A stretch of DNA of 64,000 bases from Paractinoplanes bogorensis (GCF_018829635.1 NZ_JAHKKG010000008.1:1-64000), one strand, 5' to 3'. Counted from the first letter of the stretch, positions 24,559 through 34,189 are shown. Numbers and translations are program-made. Notes: generated by a model not told the origin, from the letters alone.

Positions 24559-26328
24559 ATGCCCCTCGGCGACGAACGATTAGCGAAGACCCGGGAACAG
24601 TTCCTGACGGCCGAACAGGTCGACCCCCACCAGGTGCGCGACGCGATCCTGGCGTCGTGGTGGCGGTCCCGGCGGTGGAAGGTGGCCGCCGACCGGGTCG
24701 ACCTGTCCTATGTGCGCGACCCCGACCTGGACTCGCCGCTCACCCGCAGCGCCATGCCGGTGCTGCAGCATCTGCGCGAGCACCTCGACGGCCAGCCGAT
24801 CAGCATCATCCTGACCGACCCGAGCGGCCTGGTGCTGACCCGCCTGGACGCCGGCCGCGACCTCGACGCCCAGCTCGACCGGGTCAACCTGGCCCCCGGC
24901 TTCAGCTACGCCGAGGAGTACGTCGGCACCAACGGCATCGGCACCGCGCTCGAGGGCGGCCGGGCCATGCAGGTCTTCGGCCACGAGCACTACGCGGAAC
25001 ACCTGGAGGACCTGGCCTGCGCCGGGGTCCCGATCCACCACCCGGTCTCGGGCAAGACGGTCGGCGCGGTCGACCTCACCTGCTGGCGCCGGGACGCCGA
25101 TCCGCTGCTGCTCGCGCTGGCCAAGACGACGGCGGGACAGATCCAGCAGGCGTTACTGGCCGACAGTGGCATCCGCGAGCTCGAGCTGTTGCAGGAATAT
25201 CTGCGCACCTGCCGGCGTACGGCGGGAATCGTCTTTGCTCTCAACAACGACGTCGTGATGATGAACGACAACGCGCGCCACGTGCTCGACCCGGCCGAAC
25301 AGTCGTTGCTGTTGTCCCAGGCGGCCGAGGCACTGGCCGGCCGCAACCCGACCGCGTCGCTCACGGTCGAACTGCCCAGCGGCACAAAAGCCCGGATGTT
25401 CTGCCGTCCGGTACGCGGCGAGGGCGGGCTGACCGGGGGAGTGGTGCACGTCAAGCTGGCCGAACCCCGGATGGGCGTGAGCCTGGAACCGGCCCCCGTG
25501 CCCAAGATGTTCCTGCCCGGCCTGGTCGGCTCGGGCGGGCTCTGGCTGCGCGGCTGCCACCAGGTCAAATCGGTCGCGGCGGCCGGTGAATGGCTGGCCC
25601 TGGAGGGTGAGGCCGGGGTCGGCAAACTCGCGGTGCTGCGCGCGGTGCACCATCACGGCAATCCCGCCGCGCACTTCGCCGTGGTCGACGGCGCCTCACC
25701 CGGCCGCGGCTGGCTGGTCGACGTGCGCCGCGAACTGCGGGGCAGCGCCGGCACGCTGGTGATCCGGCACGCCGACCGGCTCGGCGACCACCTGGGCACG
25801 CTCTGCCGCATGCTGGAGGACGCCCGCGCCGCCGGCACGTACCCCTGGGTGGCGATCACGCTGAGCCAGCGCCACGACGGCGGCGACCTGGCCGAGCTGC
25901 TGCGTTTCTTCCCGAGCACGGTGGAACTGCCGCCGCTGCGCTACCACCTCGAGGACGTCGCCGCGCTGGTGCCGTTCTTCCTGGCCAAGCTGGTGCCCGA
26001 CGGTCGCCTGACGTGCACGCCGGAGGCGTTGCAGATGCTGTCGCGCGCGAGCTGGCCGGGCAACATCGAGCAGTTGTGGCAGGTGCTGCGCAACATCGTC
26101 CAGCACCGGCGTAGTGGTGCCATCCAGCCGCGGGATCTGCCGCCCGAGTGCCGCACGGTGTCGCGGCGTCTGCTGAGCCCGTTGGAGGCGATGGAGCGCG
26201 ACGCGATCGTGCGCAGTCTGCTCGACTGGGACGGCAACAAGGTCAAGGCGGCGGCGGCCCTGGGCATGTCGCGAGCCACGATCTACCGCAAGATCCACGA
26301 GTACGGGATCGTGTCGCCGGCCAAGTGA
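24559..26328 (+). CDS. mimR: MimR/AcoR-type transcriptional activator
   Basis: 589 residues. A GAF domain (about residues 70-200) for signal sensing, a degenerate NtrC-like central domain (Walker A as GEAGVGK near 355, but no GAFTGA loop for sigma-54 contact) and a Fis-type C-terminal helix-turn-helix (NKVKAAAALGMSRATIYRKI). Actinomycetes lack sigma-54, and MimR-like proteins activate diiron monooxygenase operons in mycobacteria. The missing GAFTGA agrees with working through sigma-70-type polymerase. It is divergent from the operon; an AGGGGA ribosome site precedes ATG 24559. Confidence 0.9.
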   Translation: MPLGDERLAKTREQFLTAEQVDPHQVRDAILASWWRSRRWKVAADRVDLSYVRDPDLDSPLTRSAMPVLQHLREHLDGQPISIILTDPSGLVLTRLDAGRDLDAQLDRVNLAPGFSYAEEYVGTNGIGTALEGGRAMQVFGHEHYAEHLEDLACAGVPIHHPVSGKTVGAVDLTCWRRDADPLLLALAKTTAGQIQQALLADSGIRELELLQEYLRTCRRTAGIVFALNNDVVMMNDNARHVLDPAEQSLLLSQAAEALAGRNPTASLTVELPSGTKARMFCRPVRGEGGLTGGVVHVKLAEPRMGVSLEPAPVPKMFLPGLVGSGGLWLRGCHQVKSVAAAGEWLALEGEAGVGKLAVLRAVHHHGNPAAHFAVVDGASPGRGWLVDVRRELRGSAGTLVIRHADRLGDHLGTLCRMLEDARAAGTYPWVAITLSQRHDGGDLAELLRFFPSTVELPPLRYHLEDVAALVPFFLAKLVPDGRLTCTPEALQMLSRASWPGNIEQLWQVLRNIVQHRRSGAIQPRDLPPECRTVSRRLLSPLEAMERDAIVRSLLDWDGNKVKAAAALGMSRATIYRKIHEYGIVSPAK

Positions 26329-26383
26329 GGTCCGTCTTTTTAGCGGGACACAAAGGATCTTCGGACTTCGATAGCGTCCGCCC

Positions 26384-27739
26384 ATGATGCAGATGACGGC
26401 GGTCGCGAGCATCCTGGCGGTGATCGCGGCCGGACCGGGGGCGCCCGGCATCGGTGACAGCTACTACCCCGACTACGGCAACGGCGGCTACGACGTCGAC
26501 CACTACGACATCCGCCTGCGCTATCAGCCGGCGACCGACGAGCTGTCCGGCACCACCACGATCACGGCCCGCGCCACCCAGGATCTCAGCCGCTTCGACC
26601 TCGACTTCGTGCTCGACGCGCAGTCCGTGCTGGTCGACGGCCGGCCCGCCGCCTTTTCGCGCCAGGGCGACCACGAACTGGTGGTCACGCCGGCCCGTCC
26701 GCTGCGCCGCGGCCACCCGATGACCGTCCGCGTGACCTACTCCGGCGTGCCGTCGACCGAGGTCGACCCCGGTTACAGCGCCTGGTTCCGGACGCCCGAC
26801 GGGGCGGTCGCGGCCGGCGAACCGGAAGAGGCGTGGTGGTGGTTCCCGTCCAACGACCACCCGGCCGACAAGGCGCGCTTCGACATCTCGGTCACGGTCC
26901 CCGACGGCGTCGAGGCGCTCAGCAACGGCACGCTGCACCGGCGCCCGGCCGCCGCCGGCTGGACCACCTGGAGCTGGCACTCCGCCCACCCCATGGCCAC
27001 CTATCTGGCCTTCCTGGCGATCGGGCAGTACGACGTGGAGCAGAAGGGCTCGTCCATCGTCGCCTACTCACAGCTGCTCACCCCGGCCCTGGAGGCGGCC
27101 GCGCGGGCCAGCGTCGGCCGCACCGCCGAGATCATCGACTGGGAGAGCAGCATCTTCGGCCCCTACCCGTTCGAGACCTCGGGCGGCGTCGTCACCCCAC
27201 CCGGCGTGCTGCCCTACTCACTGGAGACACAGACCCGTCCCACGTACGGAACGAGCCCCTTCCGCCGCGGCCCCGACGCCCACGTGATCGTGCACGAGAA
27301 CGCGCACCAGTGGTTCGGCGACAGCGTCTCGCTGACCCGCTGGCAGGACATCTGGCTCAACGAGGGCTTCGCCACCTACGCCGAGTGGCTCTGGTCCGAG
27401 CACGTCGGCGAAGTCACCGCCCAGCAGACGTTCGACGAGTACTACGACGGCTTCCCCGACGACGACACGGTGTGGACGCTCCCGCTGGGCGACCCCGGCG
27501 TCCCCGTCATCACGCCCGAGATCTACTTCCGCGGCCCGATGCTGCTGCAGGAGCTCCGCGTCACCGTGGGCGACCCGGCGTTCTTCCGCATCCTGCGCGC
27601 GTGGCCGGCCGCCCACCGCTACGGCAACGCCACCACGGCCCAGTTCATCGCCCTGTCCGAGCGGATCGCCGGCCGCGACCTGGGCGCCTTCTTCCAGGCC
27701 TGGCTCTACACACCGTCAAAGCCGGCCCGCGCTCTGTGA
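26384..27739 (+). CDS. Secreted M1-family metallopeptidase
   Basis: 451 residues with an N-terminal signal peptide. The zinc motif is H304-E-N-A-H308 with the third ligand Glu327 in WLNEGFATY, exactly the gluzincin spacing. An N-terminal beta domain (to ~230) precedes the catalytic domain. It is much shorter than full aminopeptidase N, lacking the C-terminal helical domain, as is usual for secreted actinobacterial M1 proteins. Stand-alone gene. Confidence 0.92.
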   Translation: MMQMTAVASILAVIAAGPGAPGIGDSYYPDYGNGGYDVDHYDIRLRYQPATDELSGTTTITARATQDLSRFDLDFVLDAQSVLVDGRPAAFSRQGDHELVVTPARPLRRGHPMTVRVTYSGVPSTEVDPGYSAWFRTPDGAVAAGEPEEAWWWFPSNDHPADKARFDISVTVPDGVEALSNGTLHRRPAAAGWTTWSWHSAHPMATYLAFLAIGQYDVEQKGSSIVAYSQLLTPALEAAARASVGRTAEIIDWESSIFGPYPFETSGGVVTPPGVLPYSLETQTRPTYGTSPFRRGPDAHVIVHENAHQWFGDSVSLTRWQDIWLNEGFATYAEWLWSEHVGEVTAQQTFDEYYDGFPDDDTVWTLPLGDPGVPVITPEIYFRGPMLLQELRVTVGDPAFFRILRAWPAAHRYGNATTAQFIALSERIAGRDLGAFFQAWLYTPSKPARAL

Positions 27740-27766
27740 GCCGTGGCGCGGTGTATTTTTCCTGAC

Positions 27767-28063
27767 ATGCGCGTTCCGACGGCCGCGATCACCGCGGGCT
27801 CCCTGATCGGCGGCTGGCAGCTGGCCCGCCGCACCGGCATCCGCCCCCTGGGCGGCGCGGTCCTGGCCGCAGGCGGCCTCCTGGCCGGCCGCGAGTGGTC
27901 CCGCCGCACATCCCCCGCGGTAACCGGAGCGCTCGTGGCGACTTATGTGGGCGCTTTCGGCCTTTCCCACCCCCTGGCCAAAAAGATCGGCTCCTGGCCC
28001 GCCGTCCTGGCCGTCTCCGCCCTCACCGCCGCCGTCTCCTACGCGGTGGCCGACCGCCGCTAA
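27767..28063 (+). CDS. Small membrane protein (98 aa)
   Basis: Begins at ATG 27767. Three or four hydrophobic stretches rich in Gly/Ala (ITAGSLIGGWQLARRTG, AVLAAGGLLAG, ALVATYVGAFGLS, AVLAVSALTAAVSYAV). I do not recognise a named family. It ends in a CTAA that it shares with the convergent orphan gene (interlocked stop codons). Confidence 0.65.
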   Translation: MRVPTAAITAGSLIGGWQLARRTGIRPLGGAVLAAGGLLAGREWSRRTSPAVTGALVATYVGAFGLSHPLAKKIGSWPAVLAVSALTAAVSYAVADRR

Positions 28064-29358
28064 TTGTTGCCGTGTCGGTGGTGCGACCGCACAAAGGTGT
28101 AACCAGGTGCGAGCGGTCGATCGACGACCCTGGCCGCCCGTATCTCCTCCTGGTGAAGCTGGTCCTGCTCGGGTGATCTCTGGGCGCCGTCTGGCAGGCG
28201 CCGCACGAAACCAGTGACCCAGTGCCCAGCCCGTGGGCCGCCCGCATCTGGGTGGGCGCCGTTGCGGCGCCCAGCCTTGACGACCGGCGGAGAGTAGCGC
28301 AGGAGTGACACCGGTGCCTGGCCGCGGACCGGCGGGCAGAAGGGTTGCCCTGCACGGTCGACGCTGCCCTCCACTCGCTTGATGTGCCCTTCCCGTAACA
28401 GTCGCTCGACCGTGGTCCCGACCCGCCCGAGGCGAGTGGCCGGCATGCCGACGCTGCGGCAGGCGCTGGAGATCGCCGATTCCGAGAGCGTGACACTTCC
28501 GTCGTAGAACAGATGGCCCAGTCGGCGCAGGGCCGACAGGATCCAGCCGCGGTCGGACGGTCCGGCGCGCTCGACCTCACTACTCAGATCTCTGGTCACT
28601 ATCTTCGGGTCGTACACGAAGAGGTATTCGACGTCACTGATGTACACCGGTTTCCGCAAGCGGGTCAGCCGCACCACGACCTGGGCGGACACAGGCTCCC
28701 AAGTGACCGTCACGAGCATCCCGGGCCGCACGAGATCGGGCCAGACGAGCCCGTGCAGGCCCCAGCCGCCGCGGTGCGGACCCGCTGTGGTCCGGAACGG
28801 CTGCCGGCTGACCTCCGAATCGGAATCCAAGTACTCCAGGACACATTGCAAAACCGATCGCCCGCGCACCTCCGGCTCGAAAGACGGGGGAAGGGTGAGC
28901 CTCTGTCCATCGAGATCCGAGAGCCGGAGCGGAAACGTGCCCAGCGTGTTCTCTGCAGGTGACATCACGGGCGTCGCGGTGACGTGCAGCAGCGACGGCA
29001 GTTCCCAGTAGTTGATCAGGAACGCGTCACCCCTGGCTGCGATCTCGTACTCCGGGTGGAACACTCGTTTCAGCGTATGGTGAGCCGACGCCTCGTAGCT
29101 CCACAGCTCCTCATGCGGCAGCCGGCCGTCGTTGACGAACCAACGCTTGACGACCTTTGACCTTCGGGCCTGAACGAACGCCGCGACCAAAGCGGGTGCC
29201 TGTGCCGCGGAGAAAGTGAACTTCTCGATCGAGCCGAACGCTGCGTCGTCGTTGCGTACGAAGAGCGCGTCTCTGTGCAGGTGCAGCGTCCAGGGCCCGT
29301 TACTGATCGTGACCTTTGGTGCCTCGTGCAGGTCGGCCCGTGGCGAAAGCTCCGTCAT
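28060..29358 (-). CDS. Orphan protein with unusual composition (432 aa)
   Basis: From ATG 29358 (MTELSPR). I do not recognise a family. The N-terminal ~120 residues look globular; the middle is beta-rich; residues ~300-380 resemble a winged-helix segment (SAISSACRSVGMPATRLGRV, then VERLLREGHIKRVE) and the tail is basic and His-rich. The base composition is visibly lower in GC and less biased at third positions than both neighbours, which suggests acquisition by transfer. A start at an ATG 15 codons upstream is possible. The stop interlocks with that of the convergent membrane protein gene. Confidence 0.75.
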   Translation of the reverse strand: MTELSPRADLHEAPKVTISNGPWTLHLHRDALFVRNDDAAFGSIEKFTFSAAQAPALVAAFVQARRSKVVKRWFVNDGRLPHEELWSYEASAHHTLKRVFHPEYEIAARGDAFLINYWELPSLLHVTATPVMSPAENTLGTFPLRLSDLDGQRLTLPPSFEPEVRGRSVLQCVLEYLDSDSEVSRQPFRTTAGPHRGGWGLHGLVWPDLVRPGMLVTVTWEPVSAQVVVRLTRLRKPVYISDVEYLFVYDPKIVTRDLSSEVERAGPSDRGWILSALRRLGHLFYDGSVTLSESAISSACRSVGMPATRLGRVGTTVERLLREGHIKRVEGSVDRAGQPFCPPVRGQAPVSLLRYSPPVVKAGRRNGAHPDAGGPRAGHWVTGFVRRLPDGAQRSPEQDQLHQEEIRAARVVDRPLAPGYTFVRSHHRHGNN

Positions 29359-29504
29359 TGACAACCCCGTTCGTGAACCAGGCGACAGCCGGTGAGCGGA
29401 CATCTGGTGCCCGCTCACCGGCTGACCCGAGGACCACCCAGGCCGGTCCGCTGTTTGCGAAACCGTCAGTTCTGCCTGGTCGAACGGTCGGCTCGGGCCG
29501 ACAT

Positions 29505-30503
29505 TCAGTTGCCGGCGCCGAGGGTGCCCATCATGGCGGTCGGGTAGCGGTCGCCCTGGGCTGAGCCCAGCGGGACCGCCTTCTCGATCTCGGCCAGGTC
29601 GTCGGCCGTCAGGGTGATGTCGATGGCCGGCAGTGCCTCGCCCAGACGCCGGCGGGTGCGGGCTCCGACCAGCGGCACGATGTCGTCGCCCTGGGCGGCC
29701 ACCCAGGCGATGGCGATCTGGGCCACCGTGGCGTTCTTCGCCTCGGCCACCCGGCGCAGGGCCTCGACCAGGGCCAGGTTGTGGTCGAGGTTGTCGCCGG
29801 AGAAGCGCGGGCTCATGCCGCGGAAGTCGCCCGCCTCGCCGCCTCGGGTCGCGGTCCAGTGGCCCGAGATCAGGCCACGGCTGAGGACCCCGTACGCGGT
29901 CATGCCGATGCCCAGTTCGCGCAGGGTGGGCAGGATCTCGTCCTCGACCGCGCGGGAGATCAGCGAGTACTCGATCTGCAGGTCGGCGATCGGGTGGACG
30001 GCGTGGGCGCGGCGGATCGTGGCCGCGTCGACCTCGGAGAGGCCCACGTGGCGGACGAAGCCGGCGTCGATCATCTCCTTGATCGTGCCGACCGTGTCCT
30101 CGATCGGGACCGACGGGTCGAGGCGGGCCGGGCGGTAGATGTCGATGTAGTCGGTACCGAGCCGGTTCAGCGAGTAGGCCAGGAAGTTCTTGACCGCGGC
30201 GGGCCGGCCGTCGTTGCCGCCCCACGAGTGGTCGGGTCCGCGCAGCGCGCCGAACTTCACGCTCAGCTGGTAGCTGTCGCGCGGGCGGCCGCGCAGCGCC
30301 TCGGCCAGCAGCAGCTCGTTGTGGCCCATGCCGTAGAAGTCGCCGGTGTCGATCAGCGTGACGCCCGCGTCGAGGGCGGCGTGCACGGTGGCGATGCTCT
30401 CCGCGCGCTCGGGGTTGCCGTAGACGCCGTGCGACATGCCCATCGCGCCGAGTCCGAGAGCCGAGACGGCGGGGCCGGTGGTGCCCAGGTTTCGTGTCTT
30501 CAT
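29505..30503 (-). CDS. Aldo/keto reductase
   Basis: 332 residues from ATG 30503, chosen because AAGGTGG lies five bases upstream. TIM-barrel aldo/keto reductase with the catalytic Tyr in DTGDFYGMGHNE, Lys in SVKFG and a C-terminal NADPH-binding region. It acts on aldehydes or ketones with NADPH; substrate unknown. It is divergent from an XRE regulator about 100 bp away, a frequent pairing. Confidence 0.92.
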   Translation of the reverse strand: MKTRNLGTTGPAVSALGLGAMGMSHGVYGNPERAESIATVHAALDAGVTLIDTGDFYGMGHNELLLAEALRGRPRDSYQLSVKFGALRGPDHSWGGNDGRPAAVKNFLAYSLNRLGTDYIDIYRPARLDPSVPIEDTVGTIKEMIDAGFVRHVGLSEVDAATIRRAHAVHPIADLQIEYSLISRAVEDEILPTLRELGIGMTAYGVLSRGLISGHWTATRGGEAGDFRGMSPRFSGDNLDHNLALVEALRRVAEAKNATVAQIAIAWVAAQGDDIVPLVGARTRRRLGEALPAIDITLTADDLAEIEKAVPLGSAQGDRYPTAMMGTLGAGN

Positions 30504-30605
30504 GGGTTCCACCTTGCGCCGGGACGACCGGGGGCGGGAGCGGAGCGCTTATCGGGGGAGAGCCACTCCCTGGTTCCGCCCCGGAAAAGCGCGAAGATGG
30601 GATAC

Positions 30606-31442
30606 ATGCAGCGTGACGAGCTAGCCGACTTCCTCCGCCGCCGGCGTGAGGCGATCCGCCCGGCCGAGGTGGGGCTGGCCGACGGGCCCCGGCGCCGCAC
30701 GGCCGGGTTGCGGCGCGAAGAGGTGGCCATGCTGGCCGGCATGTCCTCCGACTATGTGGTCCGGCTCGAGCAGGGCCGCAGCAGCCAGCCGTCGACCCAG
30801 ATGCTGGGGGCGCTGGCCCGGGCGTTGCGGCTCAGCGACGACGAGCGGGACCACCTGTTCCACCTGGCCGGGCATCAGCCGCCGCCCGCCGACGGGACGG
30901 CCGCGCTGGCCCGGGCCGGTCTGTTGCGCATGCTCGACCTGCTCGGCGACACCCCGGCCATGGTGCTCTCCGACGTGGGGGAGACCCTCGCGCAGAACCG
31001 GGCGTCGCTGCTGCTCGGTGGCGATCAGACCGGCTATCAGGGCGACCGCCGCTATCACGTGTATCGCTGGTTCACCGACCCGGCGATCCCGGCGCTGCAT
31101 CCGGCCGGGGAACGCGAACGCCTGTCCCGCGCCACCGTCTCCGACCTGCGGGCGGTGGCCGGTCGCCGGCACGACGACCCCACGGTCGTACGGCTGATCT
31201 CGGCCCTGCTCGAGAAGAGCGGGGACTTCCGCCGGCTGTGGGAGGAGCACGAGGTCGGGGTCCGGCGGGCCGACCGCAAGACCTTCCTGCATCCGCGGGT
31301 CGGCCGGCTCGACATGAACTGCGAGACCCTGGTCACGCCGGATCAGCGGCAGATGCTGCTGGTGCTCACCCCGGCCGACGCCGAGTCGCGCGAACGGCTG
31401 GATCTGCTGCGCGTGGTCGGCATCGAGGAGTTCTCCGTCTAG
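30606..31442 (+). CDS. XRE-family regulator with MmyB-like ligand domain
   Basis: 278 residues. The N-terminal helix-turn-helix (residues ~5-75) includes RRRTAGLRREEVAMLAGMS, the hallmark of the MmyB-type group, followed by a PAS-like MmyB domain (~95-270). Such regulators often control a divergent oxidoreductase, here the aldo/keto reductase. An in-frame ATG at 30597 is a close alternative start. The next gene follows after 12 bp. Confidence 0.9.
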   Translation: MQRDELADFLRRRREAIRPAEVGLADGPRRRTAGLRREEVAMLAGMSSDYVVRLEQGRSSQPSTQMLGALARALRLSDDERDHLFHLAGHQPPPADGTAALARAGLLRMLDLLGDTPAMVLSDVGETLAQNRASLLLGGDQTGYQGDRRYHVYRWFTDPAIPALHPAGERERLSRATVSDLRAVAGRRHDDPTVVRLISALLEKSGDFRRLWEEHEVGVRRADRKTFLHPRVGRLDMNCETLVTPDQRQMLLVLTPADAESRERLDLLRVVGIEEFSV

Positions 31443-31454
31443 GCTTCCCGGGTC

Positions 31455-32192
31455 ATGTCTGAGGCCCCCGAAGCACCCCATCCCTCCCGTCGCCGCCTGT
31501 TTCTGCTGCTCGGCGCGGTCGTCCTGATCCTCGCCGCGGTGAACGTGGCCGACAAGTTCGGTCCGCGGCACACCGGTCTGGTGGCGGGCCCGCTGGTCGC
31601 GCTCGTCCTGGTGCTGCTCGCCCGTCGAGCCGGTCTCACCTGGCATGATTTAGGGCTTTCCCGCCGTACGCTGGTACCCGGCCTCAAATATGCGATCGGT
31701 GCCATTCTGGCCGTGGCCCTCGTGTACGCCATCGGCGTCGCCCTGCCCCTGACCCGGCCCGCGTTCCACGACGTCCGATACCACCTGCACCCGGGCGCGG
31801 CCCTGCTCACCGCGTTCATCGTCGTCCCGCTGGGCACCGTGCTGCTCGAGGAGATCGCCTTCCGCGGCGTCCTGCTCGGCCTGGTCAACCGGCACCGCGG
31901 CGCGGTCTGGGCCAGCATCACGTCGTCGGTGCTGTTCGGGCTGTGGCACATCCTGCCGTCGCTGCGCCTGAACTCCGCCAACCAGGCCGTCGGTTCGGCT
32001 GTCGGCTCCGGTCTGACCGGCCGGGTGCTGGCCGTGCTGGGCGCGGTCGCCTTCACGGCGCTGGCCGGGCTGCTGCTGTGCGAGTTGCGCCGGCGCAGCG
32101 GCAGCCTGCTCGCGGCGGCCGCCCTGCACTGGGCCACCAACGGCCTCGGCCTGCTGATCGCCGCCGCCCTGGCGACGACGAGATTCGCCTAG
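31455..32192 (+). CDS. CPBP-family intramembrane metalloprotease
   Basis: 245 residues, about seven transmembrane helices. The CAAX protease/bacteriocin-processing motifs are E132-E133-x3-R137 (LEEIAFRG), an internal GLWH and a C-terminal HWATN. In bacteria the family is linked to bacteriocin self-immunity and processing of membrane proteins. It ends 2 bp before the stop of the convergent TetR gene. Confidence 0.9.
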   Translation: MSEAPEAPHPSRRRLFLLLGAVVLILAAVNVADKFGPRHTGLVAGPLVALVLVLLARRAGLTWHDLGLSRRTLVPGLKYAIGAILAVALVYAIGVALPLTRPAFHDVRYHLHPGAALLTAFIVVPLGTVLLEEIAFRGVLLGLVNRHRGAVWASITSSVLFGLWHILPSLRLNSANQAVGSAVGSGLTGRVLAVLGAVAFTALAGLLLCELRRRSGSLLAAAALHWATNGLGLLIAAALATTRFA

Positions 32193-32194
32193 GG

Positions 32195-32782
32195 TCAGCG
32201 CGGCCCGAGGAGCAGGCGGGTGGCCTCGGCCGCGGCCGGGACGATCTCGGCCACGTCCGTGCCGTCCTCGACCGCGGTGGCGATCAGTTCGCGCAGGCCG
32301 CCGATCAGGATCGTGACCATCTGTTCGGACGCCGGCCGCACGCCCAGCGCCCGCAGGTGCGGGGTGTCGGTGAGCTGCCGGATCAGCTCGACGAAGTCCT
32401 GCATCGTCTCGCGCTGGAAGCGGCGGGCGTGCTCGTGGCTCAGCGCCGGGATGTCGCGGATCCAGCTCAGCGTGATCGGCGGGTCGGTCTGCACCGAGGC
32501 GATCCAGCCCTCGATCGCCTGGCGGGCCTGGTCGTCCCAGGGCGCCTGCTGGTCGACGGCGGCCGCGATCGCCACGACCGCGCGCTGGTTGGTCTCGTGC
32601 AGCAGGGTCACCAGGCACTCCTGGCGATCGGCGAAGTGCGCGTAGAACGTGCGCCGCGAGGTGCGCGCGGCCCGCACGATGTCGGCCACAGTGGTGTCCG
32701 GGAAACCTTGTGCACGGATGCACGCGGCCAGTCCGTCGAGCAGCCGCCGGCGGTGGTCGGCGGGAGCGTCGGTGGTTGTCAC
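32195..32782 (-). CDS. TetR-family repressor
   Basis: 195 residues if it begins at GTG 32782. The helix-turn-helix is TTVADIVRAARTSRRTFYAH near residues 30-50. The ligand domain is not assignable. It is divergent from a cytochrome P450 gene 81 bp away and is the likely local repressor of it. The start is uncertain because no strong ribosome site is visible. Confidence 0.88.
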   Translation of the reverse strand: MTTTDAPADHRRRLLDGLAACIRAQGFPDTTVADIVRAARTSRRTFYAHFADRQECLVTLLHETNQRAVVAIAAAVDQQAPWDDQARQAIEGWIASVQTDPPITLSWIRDIPALSHEHARRFQRETMQDFVELIRQLTDTPHLRALGVRPASEQMVTILIGGLRELIATAVEDGTDVAEIVPAAAEATRLLLGPR

Positions 32783-32863
32783 TTGGCACAGGATGCCTTG
32801 TCCGGGGCTGGTACGCGAGCGTACCGTGCAAAAGGTACGGATTCGGAGTGTCGGAGGTGGACG

Positions 32864-34189
32864 ATGACCACTGTCCTGCCCGATGGCCCGAGCGGCCCCC
32901 GCGTCGTCCAGGCGCTGCGGTTCGCGATCTCCCGGCGGCACGCCATGGAGCGGCTCCGCCGGCGGTACGGGTCGGCCTTCACGGTCGAGTCGATGAACCT
33001 CGGGCGGATGGTCATGCTGGCCGACCCGGCCGAGGTCCGGGAGCTCTTCCAGACCCCGCCCGACGTGGCCGACACACCGGACGCGAACCTCGGCTCGGTG
33101 CTGGGCCCCGGATCGTTCTTCGCGATCACCGGGGACGAGCACCGGCGGCAGCGCAAACTGCTCACTCCTCCGTTCCACGGGCGCCGGCTGCGGGCGTACG
33201 AGGAAATGATCGAAGAAGAGACGCGGCGGGAGACGGCGTCATGGCCGGAGGGGCGGCCGTTCCCGGTGATGCCGTCGACCATGCGCATCACGCTCAACGT
33301 GATCCTGCGCGCCGTCTTCGGAGCCGACGGGGCCGAGCTGGACGAGCTGCGCCGGTTGCTGCCCCAGGCCGTACGGCTGGGGTCGGTGCTCGCCGTGCTG
33401 CCGGTGCTGCGCCGCGACTGGGCGGGATACGGTCCGGGCGCCCGGTTCGATCGTCACCGGAAGCGCTACGACGAGATCGTCGACGTGCTCGTCGAGCGGG
33501 CCACGGACGATCCGCGCCTGGCCGAGCGGGACGACGTGCTGGCCATGCTGGTGCAGGCCCGCTACGACGACGGTTCGCCGATGAGCCGCGCGCAGATCGC
33601 CGACCAGCTGCTCACCCTGCTCACGGCCGGGCACGAGACGACGGCGACCACCCTGGCCTGGGCCGTCGAGCGGCTGCGACGGCACCCCGACGTGCTGAAG
33701 AAGCTGGACGACGACGCGTTCCTCGACGCGACGATGATCGAGGTGCAGCGGGTCCGGCCGGTGATCGAGCTGACCTCACGCCAGGTGCGCGCCGAGTCGC
33801 TCACGATCGGCCGCTGGACGCTTCCCCGGGGCACGGTGGTCACGGCGTGCATCGCGCTGCTGCACGACGACGGCGAGCTTTTCGCCGAGCCCGGCCGCTT
33901 CGACCCGGAGCGCTTCGCCGGCCCGCGGGCCGACCTGGCCGGGTGGATCCCGTTCGGCGGTGGCGTGCGGCGCTGCATCGGGGCGGCGTTCGCCTCGCTC
34001 GAGATGCGGGTGGTGCTGCGCACGATCCTGCGCGATTTCGTGCTCGAGCCGACCACCGACGCGCCGGAACGCGCGCACAGCCGCGGCATCGCGGTGGCCC
34101 CGGCGCGGGGCGGCGTCGCGGTGGTGCGACGCCGCCCCGTTCAGCCGACTAGAAGTTCCCTTCGGTGTTGCACTTCGCCTTCTGCGTGA
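32864..34189 (+). CDS. Cytochrome P450
   Basis: 441 residues. ATG 32864 follows GGAGGTGG by three bases. The I-helix oxygen motif is AGHETT, the K-helix ExxR is EVQR, and the heme loop FGGGVRRCIG gives Cys371 as the iron ligand. Class I bacterial P450; no ferredoxin is encoded nearby. Its last 41 bp overlap tail-to-tail with the DUF1996 gene, adding a Ser/Arg-rich C-terminal tail beyond the usual end. Substrate unknown. Confidence 0.93.
   Translation: MTTVLPDGPSGPRVVQALRFAISRRHAMERLRRRYGSAFTVESMNLGRMVMLADPAEVRELFQTPPDVADTPDANLGSVLGPGSFFAITGDEHRRQRKLLTPPFHGRRLRAYEEMIEEETRRETASWPEGRPFPVMPSTMRITLNVILRAVFGADGAELDELRRLLPQAVRLGSVLAVLPVLRRDWAGYGPGARFDRHRKRYDEIVDVLVERATDDPRLAERDDVLAMLVQARYDDGSPMSRAQIADQLLTLLTAGHETTATTLAWAVERLRRHPDVLKKLDDDAFLDATMIEVQRVRPVIELTSRQVRAESLTIGRWTLPRGTVVTACIALLHDDGELFAEPGRFDPERFAGPRADLAGWIPFGGGVRRCIGAAFASLEMRVVLRTILRDFVLEPTTDAPERAHSRGIAVAPARGGVAVVRRRPVQPTRSSLRCCTSPSA

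Noticed and set aside
15070..26328. Methane or ammonia monooxygenase
   Set aside because: Subunit order, the GroEL and amidohydrolase genes and the MimR-type regulator fit the soluble propane/phenol group; no extra gamma subunit is seen.
28060..30225. One 721-codon gene spanning the orphan and the aldo/keto reductase region
   Set aside because: The right half is an antisense-frame shadow of the aldo/keto reductase; composition and start signals place the orphan's start at 29358.
32195..34189. Part of a secondary-metabolite gene cluster around the P450
   Set aside because: No synthase, tailoring or export genes next to it.
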